Below, in pieces: positions 17,172 through 25,278 of a DNA stretch of 64,000 nucleotides. Both the position numbers and the translations under genes were made by a program. This DNA comes from Solobacterium sp. Lineage in GTDB: Bacteria > Bacillota_I > Bacilli_A > Erysipelotrichales > Erysipelotrichaceae. The stretch's first letter is position 1. Each line of letters starts with the position of its first letter. The notes beneath the pieces are model-generated. The model ran no database searches. It worked only from the letters and a program-made list of their open reading frames with translations, and was not told the origin of the DNA. The stretch covers positions 1-64,000 of the forward strand of contig JAFRJJ010000013.1 of the NCBI GenBank assembly GCA_017432325.1, given 5' to 3'.

Positions 17172-18395
17172 ATGCTGAAAGTAAAAACACCGGAAGAAGC
17201 GCTGACGATCATTCTGGAGATGCCTCTCTCTGTACAGCCTGCTATGGAGAAAGTTCCTTTGTCACAGGCACATGGCAGGATCCTGTTTGCGCCTCTTAGG
17301 GCTTCAGAATACGTACCTGGATTCGACAGGTCATCCGTGGACGGTTATGCGGTACATTCATCAGATACATTCGGATGCTCGGATGCCATTCCGGCGATCC
17401 TTACCTGCAGCAAACATATCCGGATGGGCGAAACAGCTCAGGAAACACTGCACCCGGGTGAATGCGCAGCCGTTCCGACCGGAGGAGCTGTACCGCCGGG
17501 CGCTGACGCGGTCGTCATGATCGAATATACGGAAGACTATGGCGACGGTACGGTCGGTATCCTGAAAAGTGCAGCGCCGGGCATGAACATGGTCTACCGG
17601 GGCGATGATGTGTTCCCGGGAAAACAGGTACTTCCATCCGGGAGAAAACTGAATGCAGGTGATATCGGGGCACTGGCCGCAATGGGCTGTATGACAGTAT
17701 GTGCTGCCAGAAAGCCGCTGATCGGTATTATTTCCACCGGCGATGAACTTGTCAGTGTGGATGAGACCCCGGAGGAAGGCATGGTCCGCGATGTGAATTC
17801 GGCAATGCTGGCAGCGGCTGTATCAGATGCAGGAGGAGTACCTGTCTGTTACGGCATTGTTCCGGATCAGGAAGAGGTCCTGCATCAGATGCTGGAAAAA
17901 GCTCTGCATGAATGCAGTATGGTCCTGATCTCAGGCGGCAGCTCAGTCGGTGAGAAAGATGTTTCGGAACGGATCATGGAAGAATTCGGAGAGATCCTGT
18001 TTCACGGGATCGCCATGAAACCAGGCAAACCGACGATTCTGGCTTCAGCAGACGGGAAACCCGTATTCGGACTGCCCGGACATCCCGGTGCAGCATATCT
18101 GGTGAGTCAGCTCTTTGTAAAACCTATGCTCGGGCGTCTGCTGGGAAAAACAGCCGGTACGCGAACAATACCGGCAGTTCTGAAAGAAGCGGTCAGCGCC
18201 AATCATGGAAGAGCACAGTATATGGGCGTTTCACTGCAGGAAGAAAACGGCACCCTGTACGCGGTGCCGATCCATTCAAAATCAGGTCTGATCACCGGTC
18301 TGTCCGGTTCAGACGGGTTCTTCGGCATCCCGCGTGACTGTGAGGGTATTCCGGCAGGACAGGTCATTTCAGTCCGCTTTTATTCCGAAGATTGA
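17172..18395 (+). CDS. moeA: Molybdopterin molybdotransferase
   Basis: A 407-residue protein of normal MoeA length. MoeA inserts molybdate or tungstate into adenylylated pterin. Motifs are 'DRSSVDGYAV' in the N-terminal domain, 'IISTGDEL' and 'ISGGSSVGEKD' in the MPT-binding domain, 'FHGIAMKPGKP' and 'GLPGHPGAA'. The C-terminal beta-barrel domain starts near 335. The ribosome site GAGGAG precedes the ATG. It is followed directly by a second MoeA-type gene. Two MoeA proteins in one locus often reflect separate metal choices, which fits a tungsten enzyme here, though this is inference. Confidence 0.92.
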   Translation: MLKVKTPEEALTIILEMPLSVQPAMEKVPLSQAHGRILFAPLRASEYVPGFDRSSVDGYAVHSSDTFGCSDAIPAILTCSKHIRMGETAQETLHPGECAAVPTGGAVPPGADAVVMIEYTEDYGDGTVGILKSAAPGMNMVYRGDDVFPGKQVLPSGRKLNAGDIGALAAMGCMTVCAARKPLIGIISTGDELVSVDETPEEGMVRDVNSAMLAAAVSDAGGVPVCYGIVPDQEEVLHQMLEKALHECSMVLISGGSSVGEKDVSERIMEEFGEILFHGIAMKPGKPTILASADGKPVFGLPGHPGAAYLVSQLFVKPMLGRLLGKTAGTRTIPAVLKEAVSANHGRAQYMGVSLQEENGTLYAVPIHSKSGLITGLSGSDGFFGIPRDCEGIPAGQVISVRFYSED

Positions 18396-18409
18396 CAGGA
18401 GGTTGCTAT

Positions 18410-20320
18410 ATGGCATTTCATTATCTGACCAACATGCCTCTGGAACAGGCAAGAACAGAATATTTTGCTGCTTTGCGGGAAAACGGATTCCGGTATGATA
18501 CAGAGATCATTCCCGTAACCGAGTCACATGGACGCATTACTGCCAAAGCGGTATATGCGCATATCAGTGCGCCGCATTATCTGGCAAGTGCCATGGACGG
18601 GATCGCCCTGAGGTCTTCTTTGACATTCGGAGCCGGTGAAACTACCCCGTTATTTCTGAATCCGGATGACTTTACGGTCGTGGATACAGGTGATCCGATC
18701 CCCGATGGGTGCGATGCGGTCGTAATGATCGAAGATGTGATATACCAGGATAACGGCAAAGCCGCTGTTTATGAACCGGCAGTTCCCTGGCAGCACATCC
18801 GGCAGATCGGTGAAGATATCTGTGCAGGGGAAATGATCCTCGGCTCTCATATCACCATTACCCCTGCCGCGATCGGTGCCATGCTGGCAGCAGGCGTTAT
18901 GGAAACGGAAGTTCTGCGCCGTCCTGTTGTCGGTATTATTCCGACCGGAGATGAGATCGTTCCGCCTTCTGCCAACCCCGGTCCGGGAGATATTGTTGAA
19001 TTCAACTCCTCCATTTTTTCTGCAATGGTAAAAGAATGGGGTGCAGAGCCGAAAACATTCCCGATCGTACCGGATAAGCCTGAACTGTTGCGGGATGCAC
19101 TGTCAAATGCGCTTGAAACATGCGACATCGTCCTGCTGAACGCAGGCTCTTCTGCAGGCAGGGAGGATTATACTGCGCAGATCATTGAAGAAGCTGGTAC
19201 AGTTATATGTCACGGGATCGCGATAAAACCCGGTAAGCCTGCTGTGCTCGGACTGTGCGGAAACAAACCGGTGCTCGGAGTTCCCGGCTATCCTGTGTCA
19301 GGCATTCTGGTATTGAGTGAGATCATCCGTCCGATGCTGGAAATATGGTACAGCGCAGAACCTGCAAAAGAAAAAATGATCCGGGCCGTCCTTGCGCGGA
19401 ATGTTATCTCCGGATTGAAATATCAGGAATATATCAGGGTCCGCCTCGGCAGAGTCAACGGTAAAACCGTAGCCTCTCCGCTCAGCCGGGGAAGCGGTGT
19501 CGTTTCATCATTCATGAAAGCCGACGGAATTCTCGTAATACCGCAGGGAACCGAAGGATATTCAGCCAGGGATGAAGTTGAAGTACGTCTCCTGAAAGAT
19601 GAAGAGATCCTGGATCATACACTTGTGGCGATCGGAAGCCATGATCCCCTGCTGGATGAATGCGCTGACCTGATCCATCTGACGGATCCGAAAATGTTTA
19701 TGAGTTCCAGCCATGTCGGTTCCATGGGCGGTCTGATGGCAATACGCTGGGGAGAAGCACATATTGCCGGAACGCATCTGCTGAATGAAGAAGACGGTAC
19801 TTACAATACTGCCTTCGTAAAGAAGTATTTCCCTAACGGAGGTGTTTCACTTGTGGAATGCGTCGGACGTACGCAGGGACTGATGATTGCAAAAGGAAAT
19901 CCTCTTGGAATCAGGAGCCTGAAAGATCTGAATAAAGAAGGACTGCGTTATGTCAACCGTCAGAAAGGCTCCGGTACGAGGATCCTGATCGATTATCTGT
20001 GCCGGAAAGAAGGACTGGACACGGCGAAGATCTATGGATATGACCGCGAAGAATTCACACACACTTCCGTAGCAGCACAGATCGCGGCAGGAACCGCGGA
20101 TGCCGGCATGGGTATTTATTCAGCCGCAAAGCTGTATGATCTGGATTTCCTGCCGATATGCATTGAACAGTATGACCTGCTGATACGGGATGACGCGATG
20201 AATACGGAGATGGTACAGCATCTGCTGGAAGTACTGCGATCCGATGCATTCCGTGAACGGATCGAAGCGCTCGGCGGATATACCCTGTCTCATCCCGGAA
20301 CAGTACGGGAACACTTCTGA
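18410..20320 (+). CDS. MoeA fused to a periplasmic-binding-protein-like domain
   Basis: From the ATG at 18410 (AGGAGG just upstream) the protein has 636 residues. Residues 1-400 are a second MoeA: 'LASAMDGIAL', 'GIIPTGDEIV', 'LLNAGSSAGREDY', 'CHGIAIKPGKPAVLG', 'GVPGYPVSG'. Residues 405-636 form a PBP-like fold related to tungstate/molybdate-binding proteins, without signal peptide: 'IGSHDPLLDECADL', 'RQKGSGTRILIDYL', 'GTADAGMGIYSAA'. The fusion suggests a cytoplasmic oxyanion-sensing or metal-delivery module attached to the metal-insertion enzyme. This architecture is known in Firmicutes and archaea. It follows moeA closely and is probably co-transcribed. Confidence 0.88.
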   Translation: MAFHYLTNMPLEQARTEYFAALRENGFRYDTEIIPVTESHGRITAKAVYAHISAPHYLASAMDGIALRSSLTFGAGETTPLFLNPDDFTVVDTGDPIPDGCDAVVMIEDVIYQDNGKAAVYEPAVPWQHIRQIGEDICAGEMILGSHITITPAAIGAMLAAGVMETEVLRRPVVGIIPTGDEIVPPSANPGPGDIVEFNSSIFSAMVKEWGAEPKTFPIVPDKPELLRDALSNALETCDIVLLNAGSSAGREDYTAQIIEEAGTVICHGIAIKPGKPAVLGLCGNKPVLGVPGYPVSGILVLSEIIRPMLEIWYSAEPAKEKMIRAVLARNVISGLKYQEYIRVRLGRVNGKTVASPLSRGSGVVSSFMKADGILVIPQGTEGYSARDEVEVRLLKDEEILDHTLVAIGSHDPLLDECADLIHLTDPKMFMSSSHVGSMGGLMAIRWGEAHIAGTHLLNEEDGTYNTAFVKKYFPNGGVSLVECVGRTQGLMIAKGNPLGIRSLKDLNKEGLRYVNRQKGSGTRILIDYLCRKEGLDTAKIYGYDREEFTHTSVAAQIAAGTADAGMGIYSAAKLYDLDFLPICIEQYDLLIRDDAMNTEMVQHLLEVLRSDAFRERIEALGGYTLSHPGTVREHF

Positions 20321-20340
20321 AAAAACTGCCGTGAGGCAGT
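20319..20340 (-). terminator. Terminator of moaC
   Basis: On the minus strand ACTGCC, TCAC, GGCAGT is followed by six T, 13 bases after the moaC stop. It lies between the convergent MoeA-PBP and moaC genes. Confidence 0.8.
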
Positions 20341-20352
20341 CTGCATATGAAG

Positions 20353-20832
20353 TTACTCAGCTTCAAAGAAGAAATCTCCGCTTTTTCCGCCATGCTTTTC
20401 AACCAAGTGGATATCGGAAATGATCATTCGTTTGTCGATTGCTTTGCACATATCGTATATCGTTAACAATGCCGTGGAAACACCGGTCAGAGCTTCCATT
20501 TCCACTCCCGTCCTGCCGTCTGTCCTGACGGTGCATACTGCCTTGATCCGGCAGGTATCTTCCAGCATTTCAAATGTCAGCGCTGCGTTTGTCAGGCTCA
20601 GCGGATGACACATGGGAATCAGTTCAGAAGTCTTTTTGCAGGCCATGATCCCTGCGGTCTGAGCAACGGTCAGCACATCACCCTTGGCGACTGTCCTGCC
20701 GGCCACCGCTTCAAATACTTCCCGGCTCACAGATATGTATCCTTCAGCCGCTGCTGTACGCGTCGTGATCTCCTTCCCGGAAACATCTACCATGCGGGCA
20801 TTGCCCTGTTTGTCAAAATGGGTTAAATCCAT
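20353..20832 (-). CDS. moaC: Cyclic pyranopterin monophosphate synthase
   Basis: A 159-residue protein of standard MoaC length. It converts the MoaA product into cyclic pyranopterin monophosphate, the second half of the first Moco step. Family motifs are '[14 protein letters not shown]', '[10 protein letters not shown]' with the catalytic His, '[12 protein letters not shown]', and 'MCKAIDKRM' with the catalytic Asp/Lys. It is on the opposite strand from its partner moaA and divergent from it across 96 bases. Confidence 0.95.
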   Translation of the reverse strand: MDLTHFDKQGNARMVDVSGKEITTRTAAAEGYISVSREVFEAVAGRTVAKGDVLTVAQTAGIMACKKTSELIPMCHPLSLTNAALTFEMLEDTCRIKAVCTVRTDGRTGVEMEALTGVSTALLTIYDMCKAIDKRMIISDIHLVEKHGGKSGDFFFEAE

Positions 20833-20847
20833 GTCCGTTACTCCTTA

Positions 20848-20872
20848 TCCTGTATGTTTTCACAGTACAGGA
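20848..20872. promoter_or_regulatory. Inverted repeat between divergent moaC and moaA
   Basis: TCCTGTA and TACAGGA form a perfect 7-bp dyad with an 11-base spacer, placed between the two divergent start codons. The T-N11-A shape resembles LysR-type sites, so the nearby LysR regulator is a candidate binder. Confidence 0.4.
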
Positions 20873-20928
20873 CAGAAACATGATTTGCAATATTTATGAT
20901 TGCCTCTCAGGACGGAGGAATATACAGA

Positions 20929-21909
20929 ATGATTGATCAATATGGAAGAAATATCGATTACATGAGGATCTCCATTACGGACCGCTGCAGTCTGCGCTGC
21001 CGTTACTGCATGCCGGAAGGCGTGGAGCTGGTTCCGATGAAAGATATTCTTTCCTATGAAGAGATCGCTGAGATCGTTTCTGCCGGCGTGAAGCTCGGTA
21101 TCACAAAACTGAAAATTACCGGCGGGGAACCATTGGTGCGAAGAGGCTGTCCTGATCTGATCAGAAGTCTGAAACAGATCCCCGGGATCGAACAGGTCAC
21201 CATGACAACGAACGGTGTTCTTCTGGAGCACTATCTGCCTGCCCTGCTGGATGCCGGACTCGATGCGGTCAACATCAGTCTGGATACATTGAACAGGGAA
21301 CGTTTTGAACAGATTACCGGAAGAGATCTGTTTGTGGAAGTCATGCAGGGAATCAAAGCAGCGGCGGATTCATCCATCAGAACAAAAATCAACACTGTTC
21401 TTCAGAAAGATATCAACACGGATGAGATCCTGCCCCTTGCCGGACTGGCGGAGACATATCCGCTGGATGTCAGATTTATTGAAATGATGCCGATCGGATT
21501 CGGCGCAGAAACAGAAGGTGTATCAAATACGGAAGTCTTCAATACTCTGAAAGAACATTATCCTCAGCTCAGCGATGATTCGTCGGTACACGGAAACGGA
21601 CCGGCGGTCTATGCACATATTCCCGGCTGGAAAGGCAGTATCGGCTTCATCAGTGCAGTACACGGTAAGTTCTGCAGTTCATGCAACAGGATACGCCTGA
21701 GTGCACAGGGACAGATCAAACCCTGTCTCTGTTACGGCGACATTGCCGATCTCAGACCGGTCCTGCGGCAAGGATACAATGCCGAAGACAAACAGGAGAA
21801 ACTGCAGGAGATCCTGTATGACGCGATATTCCATAAACCGCAGGAACACTGCTTTGAGAATTTCGAAAAGATCACCGAAAAGAACCGGATGGTTAAAATC
21901 GGCGGATAG
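20929..21909 (+). CDS. moaA: GTP 3',8-cyclase, radical SAM enzyme
   Basis: From the ATG at 20929 (GGAGG ten bases upstream) the protein has 326 residues, close to the usual MoaA length. MoaA turns GTP into 3',8-cyclo-dihydro-GTP. The SAM cluster motif is 'CSLRCRYC' near residue 22, with 'KITGGEPL' following. The C-terminal cluster site is 'CSSCNRIRLS' plus a later Cys in 'IKPCLCYG'. The extreme C-terminus does not show the classical GG tail. It leads into the MOSC-Mog gene nine bases later. Confidence 0.94.
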   Translation: MIDQYGRNIDYMRISITDRCSLRCRYCMPEGVELVPMKDILSYEEIAEIVSAGVKLGITKLKITGGEPLVRRGCPDLIRSLKQIPGIEQVTMTTNGVLLEHYLPALLDAGLDAVNISLDTLNRERFEQITGRDLFVEVMQGIKAAADSSIRTKINTVLQKDINTDEILPLAGLAETYPLDVRFIEMMPIGFGAETEGVSNTEVFNTLKEHYPQLSDDSSVHGNGPAVYAHIPGWKGSIGFISAVHGKFCSSCNRIRLSAQGQIKPCLCYGDIADLRPVLRQGYNAEDKQEKLQEILYDAIFHKPQEHCFENFEKITEKNRMVKIGG

Positions 21910-21918
21910 GAGGAATAT

Positions 21919-22905
21919 ATGACACAAACAGAAAAAACAGCTGCTGTCGGCAAAGTATTGGCAGTATGCACAAGCCCGGCTAAAGGGACGCAGAAGAACG
22001 AAGTGCCTGAAATCGTCCTGAAGGAAGACTGGGGTATTGAGGGAGATGCTCATGCCGGGAAATGGCATCGTCAGGTCAGTCTGCTGTCATTTGAGAAAAT
22101 TGAGGAATTCCGTCAGCGCGGGGCAGAAGTTGACTTCGGCGCGTTTGGTGAAAACCTGGTTGTCGAAGGATTTGACTTCCGGACTCTTCCGGTCGGAACA
22201 CGGTTCAGGATCAATGACGCTCTTTTGGAGATGACGCAGATCGGCAAAGAATGCCATACACATTGTGCTATCCACAAGATCATGGGTGACTGCATCATGC
22301 CGCGTGAAGGTGTTTTTGCAAAAGTACTGAGAGGCGGAACTGTCAGACCGGGTGATTCTGTAGAACAGCTTTATCTGGAACCGGACCGTCCGTTTACCGC
22401 CGCAATCATTACCCTCAGCGATAAAGGCTCCCGCGGAGAACGCGAAGACAAAAGCGGACCCCTGATCCGATCAATGCTGGAAGAACAGGGATATGAAGTT
22501 GTTGAAACGCTCCTGCTGCCGGATGAGAGAGCACAGCTGGAATATCATCTGAAACGCATCAGCGATCAGAGACAGGTAAATCTCCTCATTACCACCGGCG
22601 GAACCGGATTCTCTGCCCGGGATATCACTCCTGAAGCGACAATTGCGGTATGCGACAGAATGGCGACAGGTATAGCAGAAGCCATGCGGTACTATTCTCT
22701 GCAGATCACACCCAGGGCTATGCTGAGCCGCCAGACATCCGGGATCAGAAAGAAGACGCTGATCGTCAATCTGCCGGGCAGTCCGAAGGCATGCCGCGAA
22801 GACCTTGAATTTATCCTGCCTGTACTGAAGCACGGTCTTGGCATCCTGCGCGGAACAGACGGTGAATGCGGTACCGATGCCGCTGCACCTGCTCATAAAC
22901 ACTGA
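21919..22905 (+). CDS. MOSC domain fused to MogA-type molybdopterin adenylyltransferase
   Basis: The 328-residue protein joins a MOSC domain (about 8-152; 'DWGIEGDAHAGKWHRQVSLL', the Cys-containing 'IGKECHTHCAIH', 'GVFAKVLRGG') to a MogA/MoaB domain (about 158-320; 'IITLSDKGSRGEREDKSGP', 'LLITTGGTGFSARDITPEA', 'IVNLPGSPKA'). MogA adenylates the pterin before MoeA adds the metal; MOSC domains bind or transfer sulfur or cofactor in related enzymes. The C-terminus is His-containing. It sits nine bases after moaA with a strong AGGAGG, so the two are one transcript. This fusion is known in some anaerobes. Confidence 0.9.
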   Translation: MTQTEKTAAVGKVLAVCTSPAKGTQKNEVPEIVLKEDWGIEGDAHAGKWHRQVSLLSFEKIEEFRQRGAEVDFGAFGENLVVEGFDFRTLPVGTRFRINDALLEMTQIGKECHTHCAIHKIMGDCIMPREGVFAKVLRGGTVRPGDSVEQLYLEPDRPFTAAIITLSDKGSRGEREDKSGPLIRSMLEEQGYEVVETLLLPDERAQLEYHLKRISDQRQVNLLITTGGTGFSARDITPEATIAVCDRMATGIAEAMRYYSLQITPRAMLSRQTSGIRKKTLIVNLPGSPKACREDLEFILPVLKHGLGILRGTDGECGTDAAAPAHKH

Positions 22906-22918
22906 ACTGCATATAACT

Positions 22919-22939
22919 GTCCCGCCCGCGGGACATTTT
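22919..22939 (+). terminator. Terminator of the moaA operon
   Basis: GTCCCG, CCCG, CGGGAC followed by ATTTTCC, 14 bases past the stop. The stem is short but GC-rich. Confidence 0.55.
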
Positions 22940-23001
22940 CCTTATGCCAAAAAGCGATCAGGAATTCTCCTGTGCTTGCTATAAACAATAAGGATTAAAA
23001 A

Positions 23002-23040
23002 TATAATGAAATTGAACACAACGGTTATGCATGATGCATA
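23002..23040 (+). promoter_or_regulatory. -10 box and 15-base palindrome upstream of the aldehyde oxidoreductase
   Basis: TATAAT lies at 23002-23007, without a well-spaced -35. The perfect palindrome TATGCATGATGCATA follows at 23026-23040, in the likely start of the message, 57 bases before the start codon. A regulator bound there would block transcription; which one is unknown. Confidence 0.45.
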
Positions 23041-23096
23041 GCAATGAAGCATACTGCGTAAACAATAATAAAAAAGTTTCAGGAAAGGAATGAATT

Positions 23097-24938
23097 ATGT
23101 TTGGCTACAATGGAAAAATGCTGTTTGTAAATCTGACGACCGGTGTTATGGAAGACCGTGTCCTGGATGAAAAACTGGCGAAAAACTTCCTCGGCGGTCC
23201 GGGTCTGGGTGCCCGTATCCTGTACGAAAATATGCCGGCACATGCAGATCCGTTCGGACCTGACAGCATGGTCGGATTTGTTACCGGACCGGTAAACAAT
23301 ACCGGTGCCCTGTTTGGCGGACGTTATACCGTCGTTTCAAAGTCACCCGTTACCGGCGGCTGGAATGACGCCAACTCCGGCGGCTATTTCGGACCCGGTC
23401 TGAAAAAAGCAGGTTATGACGCGGTATTTGTCAACGGAATCTCAGATCATCCGGTCTATATCTATATTGAAGACGGAAAAGCAGAGATCCTGGATGCCGG
23501 TGAGCTTTGGGGAAAAACAACTCTGCAGACAGAAGCATGGCTGCAGGAAAAGCATGGCAAAGATATTCAGGCTGCCCTGATCGCACCGGGCGGAGAACGC
23601 ATGGCGCTGACAGCCGCGGTCATGAACAACGGACACCGTGCAGCCGGAAGAGGCGGCTCCGGTGCTGTTATCGGCTCAAAGAAACTGAAGGCGATCGTTG
23701 TAAAAGGAGACATCCCTACCGAAGTAGCTGACCGTGAAGCAATGATCCAGACAAACCGTGATATTGCCCAGTATATGCAGACCGGTGCCGGTGCACCGAC
23801 TGCCGGTGCACTCGGTACTTACGGAACCGGTGTCGGATTTACCAATTCCGTTCTTTCCGGTGATGCCGGTATCAAAAACTGGAGCGGATCCGGTGTGGCT
23901 GATTTCCCGGAACAAATTGCGTTCCCGATCGGCAGTATCGGAATGGACCAGTTCAAGAAGAAAAAGTACAACTGCTCCAACTGCCCGATGGGCTGCGGTG
24001 CGTTTATGGACTTCCCGAGTGATAAGTATGATCTGAAGGATTCCCCGCGTCCTGAATACGAGACTCAGGGTGCATTCGGTTCCCTGCTGCTCAATAACGA
24101 TGTAGCGTCTGTTGCGCAGTGCAATAACCTCTGCAATGAGTACGGTGTAGACACGATCTCCACAGGTTCAACAATTGCCTGGGCTATGGAATGCTATAAC
24201 GAAGGTGTTCTCAGCAAAGAAGAACTGGATGGAATCGATCTGACATGGGGCAACAGCGACGCGATCGTTGAACTGTGTGAAAAGATGTGCCGCGGCGAAG
24301 GTGTCGGTGCGATCCTGGCACTCGGTTCCCAGGAAGCCTGCCGCAGATTTGGAAAAGGCGAAGAATTCCTCGTTACAGCAAGCGGCATTGAAGAACCCCA
24401 GCATGACAGCCGTCTATCACACGGTCTTTCCCGTACCTACCGGTTTGACCCAACACCTGGCAGACATGTCAAGGGCGGTCTTGGTATAAACCCGCTGCCT
24501 GCTGACTTTGACTATTCGAAGAGCGGAGAAGGCGACAAGATGGGTGTGATCGGAACAGAGATCTGCAATGCCGGCGGCTTCTGCCTTTTCGGAATGTCCG
24601 TTACCCAGCCGGATGCTTATCAGCGTCTGCTGCAGGCTGTTACCGGATTCACTTATACTCCTGAAGAATATGCCGCACTCGGTACGCGTATCTACTACAT
24701 GCGTCATGCATTCAATCTGAGAGAAGGCATGAACCGTGACAGCTTCACATTCTCCAAGCGTTTCACTCAGGCATCCCCTCCGTTCACCGGACCGCTGAAG
24801 GACGCTAACGTACCTGCGGACCTGCTGGCCGACAACTTCTTTGACGCAATGCATTTGGACCGCCAGACTCTGATTCCCGAGAAAGAATATCTCGAGTATC
24901 TCGGTGAACTGGATCTTGTGGAGAAAGATCTGTATTAA
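23097..24938 (+). CDS. aor: Tungsten-type aldehyde:ferredoxin oxidoreductase
   Basis: A 613-residue protein of normal AOR length and start ('MFGYNGKMLFVNLTTG'). These cytoplasmic enzymes oxidise aldehydes to acids and reduce ferredoxin, using a bis-pterin tungsten centre and one [4Fe-4S] cluster. The cluster site is 'CSNCPMGC' near residue 291, with the distal Cys in 'NAGGFCLFG' near 500. Pterin-binding stretches such as 'GRGGSGAVIGSKKLKAI' and 'DTISTGSTIAWAMECYNEG' are present. Its own promoter region follows the moaA operon, and a MoaD-like gene follows. No separate electron-transfer subunit is adjacent, so it probably works with free ferredoxin. Metal identity is inferred from family and tupABC. 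Confidence 0.93.
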   Translation: MFGYNGKMLFVNLTTGVMEDRVLDEKLAKNFLGGPGLGARILYENMPAHADPFGPDSMVGFVTGPVNNTGALFGGRYTVVSKSPVTGGWNDANSGGYFGPGLKKAGYDAVFVNGISDHPVYIYIEDGKAEILDAGELWGKTTLQTEAWLQEKHGKDIQAALIAPGGERMALTAAVMNNGHRAAGRGGSGAVIGSKKLKAIVVKGDIPTEVADREAMIQTNRDIAQYMQTGAGAPTAGALGTYGTGVGFTNSVLSGDAGIKNWSGSGVADFPEQIAFPIGSIGMDQFKKKKYNCSNCPMGCGAFMDFPSDKYDLKDSPRPEYETQGAFGSLLLNNDVASVAQCNNLCNEYGVDTISTGSTIAWAMECYNEGVLSKEELDGIDLTWGNSDAIVELCEKMCRGEGVGAILALGSQEACRRFGKGEEFLVTASGIEEPQHDSRLSHGLSRTYRFDPTPGRHVKGGLGINPLPADFDYSKSGEGDKMGVIGTEICNAGGFCLFGMSVTQPDAYQRLLQAVTGFTYTPEEYAALGTRIYYMRHAFNLREGMNRDSFTFSKRFTQASPPFTGPLKDANVPADLLADNFFDAMHLDRQTLIPEKEYLEYLGELDLVEKDLY

Positions 24939-24942
24939 AGCA

Positions 24943-25179
24943 ATGACCGGATATACTGTTGTATACTACGATCTGACCGAAAAATGGACGGAGACCATAT
25001 CTTCTGCCCGGCCCCTGACATGCCTTGAGGCAGTCCAGGCTGCACTCAGTCAGCATGGAAAAGCCGGTGAACCGCTGCCCGGACTGGTTTATGTCTGCGA
25101 CGGAGCACAGTTATTGAGCAATTCAGTGCTTCCGGACGGAGCCCGGCTGAATGTGCACAGGCTTCTCGGCGGCGGATAA
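24943..25179 (+). CDS. MoaD/ThiS-like sulfur-carrier protein
   Basis: A 78-residue protein with the look of a ubiquitin-fold sulfur carrier: short strands 'GYTVVYYDLT', a helix with 'LTCLEAVQAALSQHG', 'LVYVCDGAQLLSNSVLPDGA' and the tail 'HRLLGGG'. The C-terminal Gly-Gly is the site adenylated and thiocarboxylated for molybdopterin synthesis. The start at 24943 lies 4 bases after the aor stop and has only a distant ribosome site, so translation is probably coupled. Genes of this kind often follow aor. Its activator is likely the MoeB-like protein at 16417-17091. The MoaE partner is not in the window. Confidence 0.72.
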   Translation: MTGYTVVYYDLTEKWTETISSARPLTCLEAVQAALSQHGKAGEPLPGLVYVCDGAQLLSNSVLPDGARLNVHRLLGGG

Positions 25180-25202
25180 CAGACATCATTCAAAATCAAA
25201 AC

Positions 25203-25250
25203 AAATACCGGAGGATGAATTCCCGCTTTGGGGATCCAGCCTCCGGTATT
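25203..25250. terminator. Bidirectional terminator between the MoaD-like gene and the MalY-like gene
   Basis: AATACCGGAGG and CCTCCGGTATT form a perfect 11-bp stem with an inner TCCC/GGGA pair. On the minus strand it is followed by a T-rich run (TTTGTTTTGATTTTG), on the plus strand by a weaker one (CATTTATTCT). It separates two convergent transcripts. Confidence 0.75.
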
Positions 25251-25278
25251 CATTTATTCTGTTCGATCGTACCGACGG

